Assembly: GCA_038230735.1 (NCBI GenBank)
Contig: JBBRMR010000063.1
Span: forward strand, 1-32,164
Source of the DNA: Arcicella sp038230735
GTDB taxonomy: Bacteria > Bacteroidota > Bacteroidia > Cytophagales > Spirosomataceae
Direction of reading: 5' to 3'
DNA length: 32,164 nucleotides
Shown here in pieces: positions 8,540-16,984 of this stretch (position 1 is the stretch's first letter; the number at the start of each line of letters is the position of its first letter). A program made the position numbers and the translations under genes. The notes below the pieces were generated by a model. It searched no databases. It was given only the letters and a program-made list of their open reading frames with translations, and was not told where the DNA came from.

Positions 8540-10417
8540 ATGAAACTAAAACTTACTTTTTTTTTCATTTTCCTCTTTAAAATTTCTTTTCAAATCTGCG
8601 GGCAGCAAACCGTTACATTTGGGCTTGGGAATACCAAAAATATTACTGTTACCTCGTCTTCAAACAGCACCGATGGAGTTAAAACGCTTCAAAGTTCGGG
8701 CTATTTGCCTAATCTCAATTCGGCTTCACGGTTTTTGTCGCAGGCTACCCTGGGAGCTAAACTCACTGATATTCAATCGGTTGCTAATCTTGGGAAAGAA
8801 AAATGGCTGGATGCTCAGTTGGCGTTGTCCAATTCTTTTGGCATGGAGGCTTACGTCAAAAAACTGCATAAAACTCGGGTAGATTCGATGCTCAGGAATA
8901 ATCCTTCGGGTGGCTATACGCTTGACAATGTGAATGCTGAAAACTGGTTTTTTGATGTTTCGTGGTTTCAAGGAAGTCTAACCGCCCCTGATGTAGTGCG
9001 TTGGCGGACGGCTTTGGCTTTGAGCGAAATTTTAGTAGTTTCTCGCAATTCCGACCTCGACGGTGAGCCTTATGGCATGGCGAGTTATTATGATATTTTA
9101 CTGAGAAATTCCTTTGGCAATTACCGTACCTTATTGGACTCTATTACGTATCACCCTGCCATGGGTTCGTATTTGACCTTTCTCAACAATCATGCTGCCA
9201 ATCCTTCCAAGCAAATTTATCCTGATGAAAATTACGCCCGTGAAATCATGCAATTGTTTTCGATTGGCTTGTTTAAATTGAACTTGGACGGTTCCGAGAT
9301 AAAAGATGCCAATAATAAATCTATTCCTACTTACACTAATACCGATATTGCCAATTTGGCAAAGGTTTTTACGGGTTTGGGTTGGGGTGATAGACGATAT
9401 TTAGGTCAGTACCAAAAGGATAAATTTAGCTATACTAAGCGGATGAAGTTTTTTCCGCTTGATTCGCTTGATTGGTCATACTGGAATGGTAATCCTATTT
9501 ACAAAGGGCATGACCCTGGACCTAAAACCTTTCTGGGAAGTTCCCTTCCCAATCGTACCAGTTTACCCACTGCACAATGGGAACTGGATATTTCGGATGC
9601 TTTGACCATCATTTTTAATCACCCAAATGTTGCTCCCTTTATATCTCGAAGAATGATTCAGCGTTTGGTTTCTTCTAATCCTTCACCTGCTTATATTCAG
9701 CGAATTGCTACGATTTTTAATGACAATGGGCTTAGTGTTCGGGGAGATTTGAAGGCGGTGGTGAGGGCAATTTTATTAGACCCCGAAGCCTGTGATTGCA
9801 ATGCCGACCAAAACAGTAATTACGCAGGAATGTTGCGTGAACCCTTCGTGCGATACATGAACTTGATGCGGGGATTGAAATTGACCACGCAGGGGGGAGT
9901 TTACCGCAATACGATGTATGATATTTATAACCGAATCGAGCAAATTCCTTTGTATTCACCCACGGTTTTTAATTTTTTTAAACCCGATTATATTCCAGAT
10001 GGTGATTTAAAAACGGCTAATAAATACGCTCCCGAGTTTCAATTGCTTAATTCACAGACACTTACGGAATATACCAATGCTTTGAATAGGTGGTTGATTG
10101 ATGATTCACCGAGTGAATTTTGGAATTTATTTGATAATGAAACGTATAAACCAGACCAAAATCCAAAGTTTGATTTGGCGGTAGATTCTACTTTGGCAAA
10201 GAATGAAAATATCCCTCAATTATTGGATAAATACAATCTCATTTTGGCTCACGGGGCAATTCCCAAAGTAAATCTCGAAACCATCCGCAGAGCTATCGTT
10301 AGTATGCCTTACACGTATGATTATTACGGAAGACCCAATCAAGATGATATTTACAGAAGAATAAGAATTGCTATTTTCCTAATAATGTCATCGCCAGATT
10401 ATTTGATAAATAGGTGA
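8540..10417 (+). CDS. DUF1800 family exported protein
   Basis: The protein has 625 residues from the ATG at 8540. An 8-codon TTG-started extension exists but would precede the natural signal peptide (KLKLTFFFIFLFKISFQICG), so I reject it. Family hallmarks are clear: ASRFLSQATLG near the N-terminus, RTALALSEILVVSR, a HPAMGSYLTFLNNH segment, PDENYAREIMQLFSIGL, TNTDIANLAKVFTGLGWG, and a C-terminal run YRRIRIAIFLIMSSPDYLI. DUF1800 proteins have no established biochemical role. They almost always lie next to a DUF1501 gene, as here, where the next gene starts 16 bases later. An exported (periplasmic or surface) location and joint action with the DUF1501 protein are inferred. It is first of four closely spaced plus-strand genes for exported proteins. 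Confidence 0.88.
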   Translation: MKLKLTFFFIFLFKISFQICGQQTVTFGLGNTKNITVTSSSNSTDGVKTLQSSGYLPNLNSASRFLSQATLGAKLTDIQSVANLGKEKWLDAQLALSNSFGMEAYVKKLHKTRVDSMLRNNPSGGYTLDNVNAENWFFDVSWFQGSLTAPDVVRWRTALALSEILVVSRNSDLDGEPYGMASYYDILLRNSFGNYRTLLDSITYHPAMGSYLTFLNNHAANPSKQIYPDENYAREIMQLFSIGLFKLNLDGSEIKDANNKSIPTYTNTDIANLAKVFTGLGWGDRRYLGQYQKDKFSYTKRMKFFPLDSLDWSYWNGNPIYKGHDPGPKTFLGSSLPNRTSLPTAQWELDISDALTIIFNHPNVAPFISRRMIQRLVSSNPSPAYIQRIATIFNDNGLSVRGDLKAVVRAILLDPEACDCNADQNSNYAGMLREPFVRYMNLMRGLKLTTQGGVYRNTMYDIYNRIEQIPLYSPTVFNFFKPDYIPDGDLKTANKYAPEFQLLNSQTLTEYTNALNRWLIDDSPSEFWNLFDNETYKPDQNPKFDLAVDSTLAKNENIPQLLDKYNLILAHGAIPKVNLETIRRAIVSMPYTYDYYGRPNQDDIYRRIRIAIFLIMSSPDYLINR

Positions 10418-10433
10418 TTATCTCATTAAACAC

Positions 10434-11966
10434 ATGAATCGAAGAAATTTTATAAAAAATGTGGGTTGTGCGGCTATGGGAAGCACTACGCTATTGAGTA
10501 CCCTCACCAACTTGACCAGCTTAAATGGTGCTTTGGGGGCGGACTTATTGAAATCCGCACCACCAACTGACTATAAAGCAATGATTTGTATTTTACTTTC
10601 GGGCGGGGTGGATTCCTACAATATGCTTGTGCCTACGGGGACAAACACGGGAGGAGATAATGGCTATAATGAATACAAAACCGTTAGAACTGACCTTGCT
10701 TTGCCCAGTGTGGGTTCGGCGGGTGGTTTATTGGGTTTAACCAATCCGCAATGCACCAGTTTCAGAGGAATCAACTGTAATTATGGTTCGTATGGTGTGC
10801 ATCCGAGTATGACGGGCGTGCAGAGTTTATTTAATTCTGGTAAGTTGGCTTTCATGGGCAATATAGGCACATTGGTTGAACCCATTGCCAATTATACGCA
10901 ATACCAAAGTGGTCTAAAAAAACTACCCGTTGGGATGTTTTCACATTCCGACCAACAGCAACAATGGCAGACTTCTGTGCCTCAAAGTCGTGATGCAGCG
11001 GGTTTTGCGGGTAGAATTGCCGATATGATGAATGCTGTTAATTCGCATCAGGAAGTTTCGATGAATATTTCTTTGGCAGGAAAGAACATCTTCCAGCGGG
11101 GACAAGATATTTCAGAATATGCCATCAGTAATAATGTTAATCCCAATAATGTGGGCTTTGATAGTTTGCCGACATGGTGGGGTAATTCGGGACTTCTTAC
11201 TAAAACTCGCAATGATGCCTTGGATAGTTTAGTGTCAAAAACCTACGCCAATTTACTCCAAAAGACCTATTCCACTACCACCAAAGGGGCAATTGCTTCT
11301 TTTGGAGTGTTCAAAGATGCCTTACAAAAAGTCCCAACGATAGCTACGCAATTTCCAGCCAATAATAATTTGGCGGATGATTTATCTGCCATCGCAAAGA
11401 TTATCAGTGTCCGTAATTTCTTGGGAGCCAAAAGGCAGATTTTCTTTATTGATGCGGGTGGTTGGGATATGCACAGTGGCTTGATTAGTGGACTGAACAC
11501 AAATCTTGGCGAAGTGAGTGCTGCTCTCAAAAGTTTTTATGATGCCACGGTGGAATTAGGCATTGCCGATAAAGTAACAACGTTCACGATTTCTGATTTT
11601 GCTCGAACCATTACCTCCAACGGCGGCGGGGCAGACCACGCTTGGGGCGGCAATACGATGGTGATGGGCGGCAAAGTAAATGGTGGTAAGGTATTTGGGG
11701 CATATCCTAAAATGGACGTTCTGAGTGCTTCTAACCTACAAAATACCTCTTTCAGAGGAACGTTTATTCCCTCCATTTCCACCGATGAATTTTATGGTGA
11801 ATTGGCACTTTGGTACGGTATTAGTCCGTATGATTTGTGTTATGCTTTGCCAAATTTGGGCAATTTTTATAGTTATGCCGCCAACAGCTATCCCGTTGGA
11901 TTTATGAATTTTGGCGATACAACTATTTCAAATGATAATTTACCGCAAAATTGTTTAACGTATTAA
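10434..11966 (+). CDS. DUF1501 family protein with Tat-like signal
   Basis: The protein has 510 residues. The N-terminus NRRNFIKNVGCAAMG is a twin-arginine type signal (Arg 3-4) followed by a hydrophobic Ala/Thr/Leu stretch, suggesting folded export, perhaps with a cofactor or metal. The body fits DUF1501, which resembles the alkaline phosphatase/sulfatase fold: LLSGGVDSYNMLVPTG near 50, FSHSDQQQQW near 169, GGWDMHSG near 342, SDFARTITSN, and DHAWGGN near 400. These His/Asp clusters could bind metal, but no activity is known for the family. The gene starts 16 bases after the DUF1800 stop, so the two are probably translated from one mRNA. The PA14/discoidin gene follows after 28 bases. Confidence 0.88.
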   Translation: MNRRNFIKNVGCAAMGSTTLLSTLTNLTSLNGALGADLLKSAPPTDYKAMICILLSGGVDSYNMLVPTGTNTGGDNGYNEYKTVRTDLALPSVGSAGGLLGLTNPQCTSFRGINCNYGSYGVHPSMTGVQSLFNSGKLAFMGNIGTLVEPIANYTQYQSGLKKLPVGMFSHSDQQQQWQTSVPQSRDAAGFAGRIADMMNAVNSHQEVSMNISLAGKNIFQRGQDISEYAISNNVNPNNVGFDSLPTWWGNSGLLTKTRNDALDSLVSKTYANLLQKTYSTTTKGAIASFGVFKDALQKVPTIATQFPANNNLADDLSAIAKIISVRNFLGAKRQIFFIDAGGWDMHSGLISGLNTNLGEVSAALKSFYDATVELGIADKVTTFTISDFARTITSNGGGADHAWGGNTMVMGGKVNGGKVFGAYPKMDVLSASNLQNTSFRGTFIPSISTDEFYGELALWYGISPYDLCYALPNLGNFYSYAANSYPVGFMNFGDTTISNDNLPQNCLTY

Positions 11967-11994
11967 ACTCATTCTATCATTCAAAATTGAAAAG

Positions 11995-14358
11995 ATGAAA
12001 TTAAGAATAATAATACTTCTCATAACTCTCACGCATTTCACCCACGCCCAAAGTACCTGTGTAGGCACGCCAGGGCAGGTGAAATGGAGTTATTGGTTGA
12101 ACTTTACTTCGTATCCTGACAGTTTAGATTTAGCCGCCTTAGAGAATTTTCCAACCCATCCAGACGGCACTCAACTGTTGGGTACGCTGAGAATCCCCCA
12201 GAATTTTGCGGATAATTTTGCTTCGATGATTCGTGGATATATTTATGTGCCTGTTACTGCCAATTATACCTTCAACGTTACGGGTGATGATGGGGTACTT
12301 TTTTATCTCAGCACCGATGATAATCCTATCAATAAAAAGAAGAGAGCGGAGGTGAAAACCTATACTGGTTTAGATGAACATACTAAAGAAACCAATCAAA
12401 CATCGCAGGTAATAAATCTGATTGCAGGGCAAAATTACTATTTTGAGATGTATAATTTTGAAGGAGGCGGAGGCGATCACATGAGTTTATTTTGGAAAAA
12501 AGCGACCGACCCAAACTGGCTTTTGATTGATTATACCTCCATTAAAGAATATACTTGTGGACAAAATTGCCCCGTGCGTGGAACAGCTTGTAATGATAGT
12601 AATCCTCTCACGACCAACGACCAGCAAGATGGGTTCTGTAATTGCGTAGGAACATATACCTCCTCAAACGCCTGTGTGGGTACAAAAGGCATTACCGAAG
12701 CCTATTATTACGATAATATTCCAGGGACTTACGTGGAACCAGATTTGACAACTTCACCCAAATTTCCCCTTGTTCCTGACCGCCGTGAAAATCTTTTGGG
12801 AGCTTACGGTCCGCTTGTTCCTCACTCCAAAGATAATTACGGTACGCTTGTGCAGGGCTTTTTAACCGTGCCAGTTACGGGAACTTATGAGTTCAATATT
12901 ACCGGTGATAACCAAACGTATTTTTTCCTGAGTAAAAATGACTCCATTCAATACAAACAATATCACCAAGCCATTGTGATTTATGGGGTGGACGAAAATG
13001 AACACGATAATTCCAGTTTTCAGAATATTTCACCGCTCGTTTTGGAGAAAGGCAAGTTTTATTATTACGAATTTAGACATAAAGAGAACGGTTGGCGAGA
13101 CCATTTTAATTTGTTCTGGAAAACACCTTTTTATGAAAGTAAAGAATGGAAACGAGTCCCCAATTTTTATCTGTACGATTATAAATGTGAGATTTCGTGC
13201 ATTGCTGCAAATACGCCTTGCAATGACGGAAATCCTTACACCAAAAACGATAAATTTAACAATAATTGCCAATGTGTAGGCACTCCATGCACGGGTACGG
13301 ATTGTGATGATGTATCAGTCAGTTATCAGTCGTATGAAAGCTGTGCCGCCACCAAAAACTTAGTCAATAATGCTGAAAGTTCGTGGGTTTCTTGCAATAC
13401 AAGTGCCAATCCGAATACCGCCCGTTCGACTTTAACAAAATGGATAAAATATGATTTTGGCGATGTTTATAAATTTCAAGGCACAAGGGTTTGGAATTAT
13501 AATGTATTGAACGAAACCAATAAAGGCTTCAGAAATGTAACCGTTGATTATTCAACTGATGGTATAACTTGGCAAGCCCTCGGCACAACATATTTGTGGC
13601 AACAAGCCCCAGGAACTTCTGATTATTCAGGGTTTGCAGGACCCAATATGAATGATTTGAAGGCAAGATACATCCTCATTTCAGCCATTGATACTTGGGG
13701 AAACACTTGTGCAGGATTCAGTAAAATCACTTTTGATGCCTCTTTGTGTAGTAATAACGGCACGGCTTGCGATGATAAAGACCCGCTAACCAAGCACGAC
13801 CAATTTGATGCAAGTTGTAATTGTCGAGGGATAAACATTGATTGTGCAACGGACACGCTGAAGTTGATAAATCTAACTCTTTCGGAGGCTGCCTATAAAG
13901 CCAAAAAGGAAATTAGAGCAACGAGTTTAGTGCCAAATCCTAAAAATATCACTTTCACGGCGGGCAACGATATTGTATTATTACCAGGATTCAATGTTGC
14001 TCCTAATTCGGTTTTTACCGCCAATATTACCAATTGTATTCAAACTGCTTTTACGCAAAATAAAATAGAAACCAATAAAGCCTTTGACTCAACCGCTACA
14101 GAATTCAATGCCAAAGATACCGTCAATAACAAAACCAAAAAGATTATTTTTAGGCTCAACAAACCTGCCCAAGTTTTACTGACCGTCAAGGATGCCAATG
14201 AGCAAGTTATCGTTACGATTATTGATGATTATTACCAAAATCTGGGAACGCAAATCAAGTTTTTACCCATCAATAAATTACCCAATGGACAATATTGGGT
14301 GGAATTAAAAGTGGATAAAGAAGTATTGCGGGAGAGTTTAGTGGTGAATACGAATTGA
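11995..14358 (+). CDS. Exported PA14/discoidin multidomain surface protein
   Basis: The protein has 787 residues and a signal peptide of about 18 (KLRIIILLITLTHFTHAQ). Domain order: a PA14-like module (about 25-185, with FNVTGDDGVLFYLS), a Cys module (about 190-218), a second PA14-like module (about 222-390, with FNITGDNQTYFFLS), a Cys module (about 398-428), an F5/8 type C (discoidin-like) domain (about 438-580), and a third Cys module. A 3-coathanger stack segment follows (about 640-690, NITFTAGNDIVLLPGFNV), then a C-terminal beta segment ending LPNGQYWVELKV that resembles a type IX sorting domain. The Cys modules share the pattern GTxC-x-D-x(2)-P-x-T-x(2)-D ... CxCxG. PA14 and discoidin domains bind sugars or glycoconjugates, so an adhesin or carbohydrate-binding surface role is inferred. 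Confidence 0.82.
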   Translation: MKLRIIILLITLTHFTHAQSTCVGTPGQVKWSYWLNFTSYPDSLDLAALENFPTHPDGTQLLGTLRIPQNFADNFASMIRGYIYVPVTANYTFNVTGDDGVLFYLSTDDNPINKKKRAEVKTYTGLDEHTKETNQTSQVINLIAGQNYYFEMYNFEGGGGDHMSLFWKKATDPNWLLIDYTSIKEYTCGQNCPVRGTACNDSNPLTTNDQQDGFCNCVGTYTSSNACVGTKGITEAYYYDNIPGTYVEPDLTTSPKFPLVPDRRENLLGAYGPLVPHSKDNYGTLVQGFLTVPVTGTYEFNITGDNQTYFFLSKNDSIQYKQYHQAIVIYGVDENEHDNSSFQNISPLVLEKGKFYYYEFRHKENGWRDHFNLFWKTPFYESKEWKRVPNFYLYDYKCEISCIAANTPCNDGNPYTKNDKFNNNCQCVGTPCTGTDCDDVSVSYQSYESCAATKNLVNNAESSWVSCNTSANPNTARSTLTKWIKYDFGDVYKFQGTRVWNYNVLNETNKGFRNVTVDYSTDGITWQALGTTYLWQQAPGTSDYSGFAGPNMNDLKARYILISAIDTWGNTCAGFSKITFDASLCSNNGTACDDKDPLTKHDQFDASCNCRGINIDCATDTLKLINLTLSEAAYKAKKEIRATSLVPNPKNITFTAGNDIVLLPGFNVAPNSVFTANITNCIQTAFTQNKIETNKAFDSTATEFNAKDTVNNKTKKIIFRLNKPAQVLLTVKDANEQVIVTIIDDYYQNLGTQIKFLPINKLPNGQYWVELKVDKEVLRESLVVNTN

Positions 14359-14363
14359 TTTTT

Positions 14364-15716
14364 ATGAAAAAAATATTGCTAATTTCCTTGCTAATAATCT
14401 CCTCAAAAATCAGCTATGCCCAGCTTGATTCGATGAAGTTTGTGCCTGTGAAGGATAATTCTATGTATTCGGAAGGAGCGAATTTGAGTAATGGTGCAGG
14501 GAATAATTTATTTTCAGGACGAACTTTAACGGGTTCACTCAGACGAGCTTTATTGAAATTTGATTTATTGAGTTTGCCATCTAACGCTCAAATTCAGAGT
14601 GTAAAGTTAATGATGCCAATATTACAATCATCGGGTAATACGACAAGTCCTAAAAGTTTTTCTCTGCATAAATTACAAAAAAATTGGGGTGAAGGTACTT
14701 CTATGGGCAGTGGGCAAGGAGCAACAGCCACAACAAATGATGCTACTTGGAATTACAATTTTTTCAGTTCAAGTGTGTGGACAAACTTGGGAGGAGATTT
14801 TGAATCAATTGCTTCCGTAACCTCTAATGTAACTTACGCAATGTTTCCTCTACAATTTGGGACTTGGAGTAGCGTAGGTATGAAAACCGATATTCTTAAT
14901 TGGTTAGCAAACCCTTCCAATAATTTTGGTTGGATTCTTATCGGCGATGAAATAAATGGAGGGTCGGCAATGAAATTTTCCTCTCGTGAAGAAACATTTT
15001 ACCCCAAACCGACCTTAACTATTTTCTATACCCTCCCTGCCACCGACAAAGTCCTGCTCAACGAAGTGAATCCGCAAAAAAAGTGGGTTGAATTATACAA
15101 TCCTTCAAAGACCGTGGTCAATCTGAGTAATTATTATTTGGTAAATGGCAACACGTCAGAATCAATCGTTAATATGACGGTTTTGAATGGTAGCTTGACC
15201 TTAGATTCTGCCCAATATGTAGTTATCAATTGGACTGGAATTGGGCAAACGGACGGTGAATTAGCACTTTTTAACGGAAATCCTGCCACCGCCGAAATAA
15301 AAGATTATGTGCAGTATGGTTCGGGAAATCATGCACGTGCCAATGCGGCTGTAACGGCTCAAGTGTGGGACAATGCCAATAATTTTCTACCAATCATCAC
15401 GGCTGATACGATGACAAATTCCGTGAATGGTAATAATGTTTATACTTCTGGAAAAGCTACTAATTCCACCTCTTTCGTAGTGCAAAGGCAAACCCCAACT
15501 TACCGAAATCTCCTCTGTCCGCCAACAATTGCTCTTACTGGAAATATCTTGGATGCCCGATATAATGCTTCGGGATTGGTTTCAATTATGGGGAATATTA
15601 GCCCAACTTCAACGGTAAAATCTTCTTCTAATACTTATATTCAACTGAATATCAATACATTAGTTAATGCAGGAGCAAAGTTTCAAGTTCAGATTTCTGG
15701 TTGTCCAAATAATTGA
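14364..15716 (+). CDS. Exported DNRLRE / lamin-tail domain surface protein
   Basis: The protein has 450 residues from the ATG at 14364, 5 bases after the previous stop. A TTG three codons earlier would overlap that stop and precede the signal peptide KKILLISLLIISSKISYAQ. Residues about 22-225 look like a DNRLRE module (RRALLKFDLLSLPSNAQIQSVKL, then TDILNWLANPSNNFGWIL). About 230-365 resembles a lamin-tail (LTD) domain (VLLNEVNPQKKWVELYNPS, VNLSNYYLVNG). The last 60 residues (LTGNILDARYNASG ... NAGAKFQVQISGC) match a 3-coathanger stack, as in the preceding protein. It is most likely a secreted or cell-surface protein in the same operon. No enzymatic motif is apparent. Confidence 0.8.
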   Translation: MKKILLISLLIISSKISYAQLDSMKFVPVKDNSMYSEGANLSNGAGNNLFSGRTLTGSLRRALLKFDLLSLPSNAQIQSVKLMMPILQSSGNTTSPKSFSLHKLQKNWGEGTSMGSGQGATATTNDATWNYNFFSSSVWTNLGGDFESIASVTSNVTYAMFPLQFGTWSSVGMKTDILNWLANPSNNFGWILIGDEINGGSAMKFSSREETFYPKPTLTIFYTLPATDKVLLNEVNPQKKWVELYNPSKTVVNLSNYYLVNGNTSESIVNMTVLNGSLTLDSAQYVVINWTGIGQTDGELALFNGNPATAEIKDYVQYGSGNHARANAAVTAQVWDNANNFLPIITADTMTNSVNGNNVYTSGKATNSTSFVVQRQTPTYRNLLCPPTIALTGNILDARYNASGLVSIMGNISPTSTVKSSSNTYIQLNINTLVNAGAKFQVQISGCPNN

Positions 15717-15799
15717 GATTTAAAGTAAAAAACCTTTTCCCTTCCAATCCAGTTATAGAGATAGTCGTGGCAAATGTTACGACTTTTTTTATTGACAAA

Positions 15800-16084
15800 A
15801 TGAAAAACTCCATCACATTAACCGAACAAGAAATAGACCGTGTCATTGAAATGGCATGGGAAGACCGCACCCCTTTTGATGCCATTTTAGCCCAATTTGG
15901 CTTGAAAGAACAGGAAGTAATTAGTGTAATGCGAAATGAAATGAAGCCCTCCTCTTTTCGTATGTGGCGGAAGCGTGTGCAAGGAAGAGCAACCAAACAC
16001 GCCGCAAAAAGTGCGGTGGACGATGCCAGATTTAAGTGTACTTTACAAAAGAAAATTTCGTATAATAAGATTTCTAAAAGATAA
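15800..16084 (+). CDS. DUF2805 / TIGR03643 family small protein
   Basis: The protein has 94 residues from the ATG at 15800 (MKNSITLTEQE). The frame is open further upstream, but that part (LFPSNPVIEIVVANVTTFF) lies outside the family. The body is characteristic: IDRVIEMAWEDRTPFDAI, AQFGLKEQEVISVMRNEMKPSSF, MWRKRVQGRATKH. It looks like a small helix-turn-helix-like basic protein that could bind nucleic acid, but no function is established for the family. It begins 83 bases after the surface-protein operon and may be read through from it. Its tail (FKCTLQKKISYNKISKR) is variable. Confidence 0.82.
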   Translation: MKNSITLTEQEIDRVIEMAWEDRTPFDAILAQFGLKEQEVISVMRNEMKPSSFRMWRKRVQGRATKHAAKSAVDDARFKCTLQKKISYNKISKR

Positions 16085-16255
16085 TTGCCTATAAATCAGA
16101 ATTTTATTTGGTTTTATATTTTATTCAACTCTCCTTTTATTCTGTTAAAACAGAATTTTATAAATATTTTCATTAAAAAATACCGTTTAATAAAAATATT
16201 ATTCGTAAAAAGTGCATTTTTATAAAATTTCTTAGAATATTTATCACAAACTCCT

Positions 16256-16263
16256 TAGCTTTG
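16256..16263 (+). promoter_or_regulatory. Candidate promoter -7 box for the Lrp/AsnC gene
   Basis: TAGCTTTG matches the Bacteroidota consensus TAnnTTTG exactly. No TTTG is found at the ideal upstream distance, so it is only a candidate. Transcription from it would include the hairpin at 16319-16348 in the leader. Confidence 0.4.
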
Positions 16264-16318
16264 TAAAACAATCACTTGTAAAACTAACATACAGTCAATC
16301 TTGAATCTCATAATTTGA

Positions 16319-16348
16319 ACCATCGGTAGCTATTCGATGGTATTTTTT
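16319..16348 (+). terminator. Terminator-like hairpin in the leader of the Lrp/AsnC gene
   Basis: Seven-base arms ACCATCG (16319-16325) and CGATGGT (16335-16341) enclose a 9-base loop and are followed by A then six T's. This is a small intrinsic terminator shape placed between a candidate promoter and the regulator's ATG, so it could act as an attenuator. It could equally end a short upstream transcript. Confidence 0.5.
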
Positions 16349-16386
16349 GTTATATCAAATCTAAACAATTTAAACATCCTCTGCAA

Positions 16387-16854
16387 ATGAGCATTAAATT
16401 AGACGCAATTGACCATAAAGTGTTGGAAATCTTGCAACAAAACGCCAAAATTACAAACGCTCAGTTGTCCAAAGAAATTGGCTTGTCGCCCGCCCCAACG
16501 CTTGAACGAGTTAAGAAGTTAGAAACCGCAGGAATTATTGAGAGCTATCACGCACAATTGAACCGTGAAAAAGTGGGTTTAGGGGTTACGACTTTCGTAA
16601 CCGTTTCGTTGACTGGTCATAAGAAGCAAGTTACCGAGTCATTCGTTACACAAATAAATTATATTCCAGAAGTAATTGAGTGCCACCATGTTACGGGTTC
16701 AGGAGATTTTCTTTTGAAGATAATTGCCAAAGATATTGCTTCGTATCAGAAGCTAATGTTGGAGAAAATTAATGAGATTGAAGAAGTGGCAGGAACACAA
16801 ACCATGGTAATTCTTTCGAGCTTTAAAGAGAGTAAAGTTTTGCCGATTCCTTGA
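16387..16854 (+). CDS. Lrp/AsnC family transcriptional regulator
   Basis: The protein has 155 residues, standard for the family. The N-terminal helix-turn-helix (about 6-55) has the canonical LDAIDHKVLEILQQNAKITNAQLS and IGLSPAPTLERVKKLE pattern, followed by AGIIESYHAQLN. The C-terminal RAM/ligand-binding alpha-beta domain covers about 65-145, with VIECHHVTGSGDFLLKI, the Gly-x-x-Asp/Tyr-type effector loop. Such proteins form octamers or dimers that sense amino acids or related molecules and control nearby or global genes. The target is unknown. The gene stands alone behind a possible attenuator, and a palindromic repeat separates it from the convergent cytochrome operon. Confidence 0.93.
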   Translation: MSIKLDAIDHKVLEILQQNAKITNAQLSKEIGLSPAPTLERVKKLETAGIIESYHAQLNREKVGLGVTTFVTVSLTGHKKQVTESFVTQINYIPEVIECHHVTGSGDFLLKIIAKDIASYQKLMLEKINEIEEVAGTQTMVILSSFKESKVLPIP

Positions 16855-16860
16855 TGAGAA

Positions 16861-16974
16861 TGTCATTGCGAATACGCTTTTTTGCGTATGAAGCAATCTG
16901 TTAGCTTACGGGCAGAGAATCTCAAACTCTTTTCCATCAATCGAACAGATTGCTTCGTACCTCGCAATTACAAC
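16861..16974. repeat. Interspersed palindromic repeat with nested hairpin
   Basis: Left arm: TGTCATTGCGA, then GAAGCAATCTGTT at 16889-16902. Right arm (16944-16974): AACAGATTGCTTC, then CTCGCAATTACA. Together they form an imperfect palindrome of the CATTGCGAG ... GAAGCAATCTG kind known as an interspersed repeat in many bacteria. The left arm carries an extra perfect small hairpin, ATACGC-TTTTTT-GCGTAT (16872-16889). It sits between two convergent genes and may serve as their shared 3' structure. Confidence 0.75.
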
Positions 16975-16984
16975 AGGAAAGTAT

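Larger units (their letters stand above)
16085..16386. other. AT-rich leader region before the Lrp-type regulator
   Basis: No gene is seen. The first half is AT-rich runs. A -7-like box TAGCTTTG lies at 16256-16263, and a terminator-like hairpin at 16319-16348, 38 bases before the next ATG. No leader peptide with a striking composition is evident between the two. Confidence 0.5.

Noticed and set aside
15664..15996. 110-codon open frame on the minus strand opposite the DUF2805 gene
   Set aside because: It lies antisense to the conserved DUF2805 coding sequence and the end of the preceding gene, and its translation has no recognisable features.
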